A stretch of 64,000 nucleotides of DNA from Kitagawia praeruptora (lineage: Eukaryota > Streptophyta > Magnoliopsida > Apiales > Apiaceae). The translations under genes and the position numbers were made by a program. This document shows positions 57,884 to 64,000 of this stretch, piece by piece (positions within the stretch are counted from its first letter, which is position 1; every line of letters starts with the position of its first letter). The notes below the pieces were generated by a model that was given only the letters and a program-made list of their open reading frames with translations, did not search any database and had not been told where the DNA came from. The stretch lies in NCBI GenBank assembly GCA_037693485.1, contig CM075346.1, forward strand, positions 59,019,001 to 59,083,000. The letters are read 5' to 3'.

Positions 57884-58108
57884 ATGGATCCCAAAACTCT
57901 CGTTTACGACTATGAGAATAACAAAATTATAGTAGATGGGATGGTGTTTGATGGCCCCACCACCATGGCCGAGATCGATGTAGTCCTGAAAAGGATTGAT
58001 GAGGCTCTAGCTCTGCGCAGGATGGTGGCAGGTCAGGCTGGGAGGGGACGCCGCGGGCCTGGCAACGGCGGGGAAGGTGCTGGTGGTGCTGGCGCTGTCG
58101 CCTTTTAA
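57884..58108 (+). CDS. Antisense gene II, copy B: 74-residue conserved protein of unknown function
   Basis: The start codon (GCCATGG, a strong context) opens MDPKTLVYDYENNKIIVDG, then MVFDGPTTMAEIDVVLKRID and EALALRRMVAG, followed by a Gly/Arg-rich tail (GRGRRGPGNGGEGAGG) and stop at 58106-58108. The first part predicts strand-turn-strand and then an amphipathic helix; the tail looks disordered and could bind nucleic acid (RGG-like, inference). It has its own TATA box, CT-rich leader and an AATAAA at 58162-58167, and no intron. The copy A version agrees at about 85-90 percent of the first 45 positions but is truncated. I do not recognise a family. It lies between gene I and the convergent pol gene. 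Confidence 0.7.
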   Translation: MDPKTLVYDYENNKIIVDGMVFDGPTTMAEIDVVLKRIDEALALRRMVAGQAGRGRRGPGNGGEGAGGAGAVAF

Positions 58109-58161
58109 ATATAATATTTTTATATTTTGTATTTTGATAACCGTTGTACCTCCCCCTGCTC

Positions 58162-58167
58162 AATAAA
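58162..58167 (+). terminator. Polyadenylation signal of gene II, copy B
   Basis: AATAAA 54 bases after the stop codon, followed by ATGGCTTGAAA. Confidence 0.5.
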
Positions 58168-58399
58168 AATGGCTTGAAAAACAGCCATAATCATTTGCTT
58201 TTGTTTCTTTGGCGTCCGTTTTGAATTTGTTGCATCTTTGTGCTTGATTTCATTGTTTCGATAGGACCAAGACAATAATTTTTGCGTAGTCTTTTCTGAA
58301 TCTGTATCCCTTTTGCCTCTAGCTCTGGATCCGTAGTAGTGACTTGTCTTAACTAGAGTAATAGCTAAGTCCAAAGCTTAATAGCTTTGAATTACTTAG

Positions 58400-59768
58400 G
58401 AAAAATTGTGTTTGCTCCTAGTTCGGAAATTCTTTGTCGAATAGCATCTGGACTAGGGTAGTTGTTTTTCAGCTAAGTCCAAAGTATGCGGACTCTGGGC
58501 TGGATATGGCCCCCTAGTCTGGATGTGTTTTATAGAAAATTATTCAGACTAGAGTGTTTGTTTTTAGCTAAGTCCAAAGCTTTATAGCTTTGAGTCACTT
58601 AAAGAATTTTTCGTTGTCGCCTCCGGTCCGGATTGTTTTGTAGGAACAGATCCGGACTAGAGTAGTTGTTTTTTAGCTAAGTCCAATGCTTTTTAGCTTT
58701 AGGTTACTTAGAGAAATTTTCGTTTTCGCCCCCAGTCCGGGTTGTTTCATAGGAACAAATCCGGACTAGAGTGGTTGTTTTTTGACTAAGTCCAAAACTT
58801 TATAGCTTTGAGTTACTTAGAGAAATTTCCGTTTTCGCCCCCAGTCCGGGTTGTTTCATAGGAACAAATCCGGACTAGATTGGTTGTTTTTTAGCTAAGT
58901 CCCAAGCTTTATAGCTTTGAGTTACTTAGAGAAATTTTTCGTTTTCGCCCCCAGTCCGGGTTGTTTCATAGGAACAAATCCGGACTAGAGTGGTTGTTTT
59001 TTAGCTAAGTCCCAAGCTTTATAGCTTTGAGTTACTTAGAGAAATTTTTCGTTTTCGCCCCCAGTCCGGGTTGTTTCATAGGAACAAATCCGGACTAGAG
59101 TGGTTGTTTTTTAGCTTAGTCCCAAGCTTTATAGCTTTGAGTTACTTAGAGAAATTTTTCATTTTCGCTCCCAGTCCGGGTTGTTTCATAGGAACAAATC
59201 CGGACTAGAGTGGTTGTTTTTTAGCTAAGTCCAAAGCTTTATAGCTTTGGGTTACTTAGAGAAATTTTCCGTTTTCGCCCCCAGTCCGGGTTGTTTCATA
59301 GGAACAAATCCGGACTAGAGTGGTTGTTTTTTAGTTAAGTCCAAAGCTTTATAGCTTTGGGTTACTTAGAGAAATTTTCGTTTTCGCCCCCAGTCCGGGT
59401 TGTTTCATAGGAACAAATCCGGACTAGAGTGGTTGTTTTTTAGCTAAGTCCCAAGCTTTATAGCTTTGAGTTACTTAGAGAAATTTTTCGTTTTCGCTCC
59501 CAGTCCGGGTTGTTTCATAGGAACAAATCCTGACTAGAGTGGTTGTTTTTTAGCTAAGTCCAAAGCTTTATAGCTTTGGGTTACTTAGGGAAATTTTCCG
59601 TTTTCGCCCCCAGTCCGGGTTGTTTCATAGGAACAAATCCGGACTAGAGTGGTTGTTTTTTAGCTAAGTCCAAAGCTTTATAGCTTTGGGTTACTTAGAG
59701 AAATTTTCGTTTTCGCCCCCAGTCCGGGTTGTTTCATAGGAACAAATCCGGACTAGAGTGGTTGTTGC
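58400..59768. repeat. 110-bp hairpin repeat array, copy B (about 12 units)
   Basis: The landmark GTTTCATAG recurs at 58744, 58853, 58963, 59073, 59183, 59293, 59402, 59512, 59622 and 59731, a period of 109-110 bp; two or three diverged units precede 58744. Each unit has two near-perfect dyads: AGTCCGGGTTGTTTC / GAACAAATCCGGACT around ATAG, and CTAAGTCCAAAGCT / AGCTTTGGGTTACTTAG around TTAT. The middle units are almost identical and the outer ones diverged, the usual pattern of unequal exchange. It lies exactly between the 3' ends of plus-strand gene II and minus-strand pol. Confidence 0.95.
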
Positions 59769-60014
59769 ATACTGCTTTTTCCCTGGTTCCAATTTTGCCT
59801 ATGGCTCCGGACCAGGGACTTGTGTTTGTGAGTGATACAATAAACTTACAACGAAATATAAATAGCACAAGGCAAGGCCTATTTTCATTAATCATAACAT
59901 TCCTACTACAAATAACTTATTCTTGCTTCATTACAGAGGCTAATCTATCTGTTGAAGACTTTTATGGGCTTAGAGGTAGCTCCTTGATTGATTACTCGGG
60001 CCTTGACCTTCTTT

Positions 60015-61203
60015 TTACTGGTAGAATTTCCTTAGCCGAAGACCATGCCAAGTGTTGGGGACCTCGGACTCATCCGTATTGACCAGCTTGTATGTTCCAG
60101 GGCGAAGCACTTCTTTAACTTTATACGGACCCTCCCATTTTGGCTTGAGCTTTACGGTGTTGGTTGGGTCCGAAGCCTCGGTATCTCGCAAAACTAGATC
60201 TCCGACTTGAAAATTTTTGACTCTTGCCTTTTTTTCCAAAGTACTCTCTTGTTTTCTCCTTATATTTTTCCATCCTCGCAACTGCTTCGTCCCTAACCTC
60301 GTCAACCAGATCTAGATTGGTTCGGAGCCCTTCCTCATTTGCGATTTTTTCAAAGTTAATAGCCCTGTGAGAGGGGGAACCCACTTCTATCGGGAGTATC
60401 GCTTCGGTCCCATAAGCCAGCTTGAAGGGTGTTTCGCCAGTACTTGTTCGGGGACTAGTCTTGTATGCCCAGAGCACATTAGGAAGTTCTTCGGGCCACT
60501 TGTTTTTGCACTCTTGAAGTCTCTTTTCTATCCCCCTTAGCGAAATTCTGTTTGTTACTTCCACTTGTCCATTACCTTGGGGATATGCCACCGATGACTT
60601 CTTATGTTTGATGCCCCTTTCCTTTAGGTAGTTCTCAAAATCTGAACCGACAAATTGAGGGCCATTATCTGAGACCAAAACTTGAGGAAGCCCGAACCTC
60701 ATCAGTATGTTATCCATAAACCGGATGCAGTCTTGCTGATTTATAGTTCTCATGGCTTTGGCTTCTACCCACTTAGTCATGTAATTGATGGCTACCAATA
60801 AATACCTGAGATCTCCATTAGCCCGAGGAAATGGACCAACAATGTCGATACCCCAGATAGCAAAAGGCACCGGAAACAAGACTGATGAAGGCATAACCGG
60901 ACGCTGTCTTTGCACATTGCTGAACAACTGACAATTCTTGCATTTTCTAACAAACTCCACCGCATCATTGTGAATCGTGGGCCAGTAATAGCCTTGCCTT
61001 ATTATTTTGTAAGCCAGGGCCTTTGCAGATAAATGATCTCCACAAATCCCTTCATGAACCTCTTGTAGACAGTATTCTGCTTCGGCTGGACCAATACATT
61101 TCAGGACCAGACTGGAGAACATTCTGCGATAGAGTTGTCCTTCTTCTAGGAAAAACTTAGCAGCTTTGGCCTTGAGTCTCTGAGCCTTATTCTTGTCATC
61201 GGG
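60015..61203 (-). pseudogene. Pol of copy B, integrase part, cut by the Athila-like element
   Basis: Minus strand from 61203: end of the RNase H-integrase linker (DKNKAQRLKAKAAKFFLEEG). The integrase zinc-binding region EVHEGICGDHLS...CKNCQLF is followed by the catalytic core with D in WGIDIVGPFPR, D in VSDNGPQFVGSD and E in PQGNGQVEVTNR, all present, and by an ELPNVLWAYKTSPRTSTGET block. A one-base frame change at about 60230-60240 (a T run) separates the core from the GPY/F tail (WEGPYKVKEVLRPGTYKL), which ends at stop 60015-60017. Integrase inserts the cDNA into the host chromosome. Apart from the frame change and the cut at 61203, it is better preserved than in copy A. Confidence 0.85.
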
Positions 61204-62792
61204 TGATAAGTGGATTTTATATCCACTATTTGGCATTCCATTCGTACTTAAAGCGATTGCAAGTTCTCAAGTTTCGTGTTACTTTGATGTGTTTTCATCT
61301 AATTTGTGTAGGTTGCATAGTCGGGCGGCATTGGTGGTGTTGGTGAAGTATTGGTGGTATTCTGTGAGCTTAAAGTAGAAATTACAGGAAGTCCAGGGCA
61401 AGAGAACTCGGGAATTTGAGCTCAATGCGCATTCATCACTATTTTGGCCATATCTTGAGTTCTAGAAGTCCGTTTGAGGCCCGTAAGCTGTCCACGCGAA
61501 GAGGAGAGGAAGCTCTACAATTCTGGACAGGGAGTTGGAGGCGCAACAGTGCGGTTTCAGGCGCAACAGCGCTGTTTTCAGGTGCTCTTGCGCTGGAAAC
61601 AAGCGCTACAGCGCTCCAACAGGGGCTACAGCGCTTCAGCAAGGGCAACAGCGCTCCAGAGGGCGTTTTCCAGGGAAAAGCAATCGCAGCAGCGCTCTGC
61701 ATGGCGCAAGAGCGCCCGAGTGGGTTTTCAAAATCCTATTTCAGCCGGGTCAAATGTTTGGGCCTATTTTTAGGGCATCTATATATGTATTTTCAGGGAA
61801 CTAAAAAGGGGGATCTAGGATCGATCATCAGTAGAGTTTGTACTTCATATCATCTATTATTATTTTCTTAGAACAATTTTGAAGAGGAGTTCTCTAAGTT
61901 AATGACAAGCAAGGAGGCTTAATCTTTGGATCGTTTGTACTCTTTCTCACTATTGGGGATTTATTTCTAACCCTACTTCTCTTTTATTATTATTTGTTTT
62001 CTAGAATTATGTTATCAATTGAACCCATGATGGCGATGAGGTCGATTATGGGCTAAATCGTTATTATGGGATTTTAATGGATTTTTCTATGGATTCTACT
62101 AATTGAGTGTTATTTATGCCTTGGTGTGTGGTGGATTGAATTGATTTCCTAGTATGATTATGCTTATTCGTTATGGGTGAGTCGCGAACACCTGTAATTG
62201 TGTGTTTGATCCTGGTGAATGCGAAAGTGGATCTAGGGTTTAGAACAATTCATGCTAGCATAGGTTTTTGCATGTGAAGAACATGTATTAATTTGTGGTG
62301 TAATTCTAACCGTCTTGCATTGACTGTGTGGTTTAATGGATGCTTGATTTTTAACCTGTATGTGTTCAATTGCTATAAACATATAGGAACTACACATATT
62401 TGGTGACTACTTGACTTCTATCAATTGTGGATGATCAGTAGGATGGTATATGCACAACGAAAGTTGGTGTGTATCAGTTTAGTGCATCTAATCAGTAATC
62501 AACTCTGTCACATACTAGGTTAAAGGGCATAAGATTCTAGATGAAGTGGTTAATGAAATTGAAATCCCATGTTTGTTTATTATAAGAACTCTTAATTGTT
62601 AATTTAGTCTTGCTTACTTAATTAAATTAGTTTAATCTAAAACCCAATTTGATAACTGTTCAAGCATTAAGAAGTAACCATACACTATTGCATAGGTATT
62701 AAATTGGCATTTACACCTAGTCTCTGCGGAACGAATCTTACTTATCACTTGCTATTTGTGATCGCGTATACTTGCGTGTTTACGAGTCAACA
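61204..62792 (+). mobile_element. 5' LTR of the Athila-like element (about 1589 bp)
   Basis: Starts TGATAAGTGGATTTTATATC, ends GAGTCAACA. It includes a GC-rich stretch (about 61545-61710) repeating ACAGCGCT/GCGCAACAGCG and a TATA-like CTATATATG at about 61779-61787. Frames over the GC-rich stretch are not supported as genes. Confidence 0.65.
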
Positions 62793-62798
62793 AGTTTT

Positions 62799-62816
62799 TG
62801 GCGCCGCTGCCGGGGA
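62799..62816 (+). other. Primer binding site (tRNA-Asp type)
   Basis: TGGCGCCGCTGCCGGGGA, the motif found in Athila and Tat elements, complementary to a tRNA-Asp 3' end with one likely mismatch (C for T in CGCTG). It lies seven bases after the LTR end. Confidence 0.8.
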
Positions 62817-62903
62817 CTTCGGTGTTATTTGTAGTTTAAGTGCTTGTCATCAGTGGTCGTTATAGATTACTGACTTGAACTATTTTTTTATTATTATTAT
62901 TTT

Positions 62904-64000
62904 ATGGATTATTGGGAGCAGGACTTCGTAATTGTATGTGAGCTGTGTGCAGGTGGACATTACACTCACCAATGTGAGTATAACAGAAACCGGCCAAATT
63001 TCAGCTGGGACTTCAATCAAAGTGGTATGAAGCAATCCCAATATCCATCCTACCCGCTCCAAAATCAGCAGTTTGGAGATGAGCCATACAGTCCAGGGGG
63101 AATTCAGCAACAACAAGGGCAACAATTTCAGCATCAGTATGCCCCAGTGCATCAACACTTTCAACTTCCTGAATTTCAGCAGCAGCAATTTCAGACTTGG
63201 TCTAACCAACAGTCGACCGAAGAAGCTGAATTAGAAGAATTGAGGTTGATGGTTAAAAGCAATGCATTGTCTCTCCAGACAATAGGAGATCAGATTGGTC
63301 AAATTGCAAATGCATTAAAAACATTGAATCAAATTGCAAGTGACACAGAAGGCCTAGCTGTAGAGGAGAAGGACAAGAACCTTCCTCTCAGTCTTGACTG
63401 GCCTTTCTTAGTCACGGGTGAAACCATGATCGAAGTTCAGGAAGGAGAGTCTGAGGGCAAAGATGAGGAAGAAGCAGAGCATGAAGCTGATAAGGAAGCA
63501 GAGCCGGAGTCAAACCAATCAGAAAAATCAGAATGTCCAGAAAATTCAGTTTTGAATAATCAGCCGCAACCACTTCCTTTGCAATCTGAAAATTCTGAAG
63601 AATCAGCCCAAGATCAAGAAAACTCTAAGGCTCAAGTGGCTATGCTAATTCCTTCGAAGGATGAAGAGGGTCTCAGTATGGAAGATGATGAATTAGAAGA
63701 GCGTGTTCAGTTGTTGAATGCCGCTCCGTCGCAATCTGACTTCGACCAGTTAGAGGCCGAAGAGGAAAAGAGCATCACTCATGTTGACAAATCTACTCCG
63801 GAGAAGACTACAGAGATAATCCAAATCGATTTTCCTCCTCCATATCCACAGAGGCTTCAGAAGCGAACTCTAGCCATGAATTTGCCGGCGGAGGATGAGG
63901 AGTGTTTTAACTTGAAATTGGTTGATGGAGGGCAAAGTAAAAAGTATGACACGAAGAAGGAGAAGGCAAAGCATGGCCAACTGAGGATTACAGTTCCTTG
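62904..64000 (+). CDS. Athila-like gag C-terminal part, open to the window end (partial)
   Basis: 365 codons without a stop from MDYWEQDFVIV. It opens almost at once with a C-x2-C-x3-H-x4-C knuckle (CELCAGGHYTHQC), the form used by Athila-type gag. A Gln-rich stretch (QQQQGQQFQHQ; EFQQQQFQ), a short coiled coil (EELRLMVKSNALSLQTIGDQ), and a long Glu/Ser-rich acidic region follow. It then runs into IIQIDFPPPYPQRLQKR, the conserved segment that precedes the protease. The normal gag capsid domain should lie before the knuckle but only 87 bp separate PBS and start codon, so the N-terminal domain is deleted. The downstream enzymes, if any, lie outside the window. Confidence 0.75.
   Translation, partial: MDYWEQDFVIVCELCAGGHYTHQCEYNRNRPNFSWDFNQSGMKQSQYPSYPLQNQQFGDEPYSPGGIQQQQGQQFQHQYAPVHQHFQLPEFQQQQFQTWSNQQSTEEAELEELRLMVKSNALSLQTIGDQIGQIANALKTLNQIASDTEGLAVEEKDKNLPLSLDWPFLVTGETMIEVQEGESEGKDEEEAEHEADKEAEPESNQSEKSECPENSVLNNQPQPLPLQSENSEESAQDQENSKAQVAMLIPSKDEEGLSMEDDELEERVQLLNAAPSQSDFDQLEAEEEKSITHVDKSTPEKTTEIIQIDFPPPYPQRLQKRTLAMNLPAEDEECFNLKLVDGGQSKKYDTKKEKAKHGQLRITVP

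Larger units (their letters stand above)
42509..64000 (-). mobile_element. Tat-like Ty3/gypsy retrotransposon, copy B (interrupted, runs beyond window)
   Basis: Same layout as copy A: LTR 42509-43133, purine tract, gene I promoter, gene I (54598-57030), repeats, gene II (57884-58108), hairpin array, minus-strand pol (60015-61203). It is interrupted by 43738-54281 and, from 61204, by an Athila-like element whose far end is outside the window. The LTR lies against copy A's protease frame, so B inserted into A; GATAA at 42504-42508 is the candidate target duplication. Both antisense genes are intact in this copy. Confidence 0.8.
61204..64000 (+). mobile_element. Athila-like Ty3/gypsy element, 5' part (runs off the window)
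   Basis: LTR of 61204-62792, PBS 62799-62816, then a reading frame from 62904 to the window end. It interrupts copy B's pol at 61203 (RNase H-integrase linker). Five bases before the LTR are TCGGG (61199-61203), the candidate target duplication; the other end is not visible. Confidence 0.7.

Noticed and set aside
58400..59768. Regular repeats considered as a CRISPR array
   Set aside because: Units of 110 bp are contiguous and nearly identical with no unique spacers, in a plant genome with retrotransposon context.
61416..61871. Long overlapping frames on both strands in the Athila-like LTR
   Set aside because: They arise from the GC-rich ACAGCGCT repeat; composition is low-complexity and the location is LTR.

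Overview
This window is a stretch of plant nuclear genome, probably from a eudicot. It is AT-rich, introns are short with GT..AG borders, and almost every base belongs to nested transposable elements of plant type. I found no ordinary free-standing host gene. Host genes appear only as exon fragments carried by two CACTA transposons: a SMARCAL1-type SNF2 helicase, ribosomal protein S8 and SDA1.

The backbone is two copies, A and B, of one Ty3/gypsy family that looks Tat-like (Ogre/Grande/Retand relatives). Both lie on the minus strand. Copy A runs from an LTR at 3678-4278 to its protease region at about 42508, where copy B (LTR 42509-43133) is inserted and continues past the right part of the window. 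Each copy has gag-pol on the minus strand (protease, RT with YVDD, RNase H, integrase). Between integrase and the 3' LTR each also has two plus-strand (antisense) genes with their own promoters. Gene I has a G-box plus TATA box, a 5'UTR intron and three coding exons; it is intact in B and broken in A. It encodes a protein resembling the 'putative gypsy type transposon' domain followed by a coiled coil. Gene II is a 74-residue gene of unknown function (intact in B, truncated to 53 in A) with its own TATAAATA box. Three sets of tandem repeats built on TCCGGA-type hairpins separate LTR, gene I, gene II and the convergent pol gene.

Copy A is split by a minus-strand gypsy element with about 4-kb LTRs (9131-37861; target duplication GCTTA on both sides; iMet-type PBS at 29150-29161). 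Its inside holds decayed RT and integrase remnants and two CACTA transposons, 15093-20602 and 20816-25776. Comparing its two LTRs gives empty sites for three further insertions: a 409-bp MITE (10020-10428), a 192-bp hAT-like MITE (11382-11573), and a Helitron complex (32519-37742) that itself contains a second Helitron (32819-34850) with a third, minus-strand one inside it (33288-33750).

Copy B is split inside the 5'UTR intron of gene I by a plus-strand gypsy element (43738-54281; target duplication TTCTA). That element has nearly identical LTRs and an open gag, but pol is almost wholly deleted. B's pol gene is then cut at about 61203 by an Athila-like element (LTR 61204-62792, tRNA-Asp-type PBS 62799-62816, reading frame open to the window end). 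The left flank (1-3677) holds copia-like and MITE remnants. Order of events inferred from nesting: A, then the 4-kb-LTR element and its passengers in A; B in A; then the gag-only element and the Athila-like element in B.
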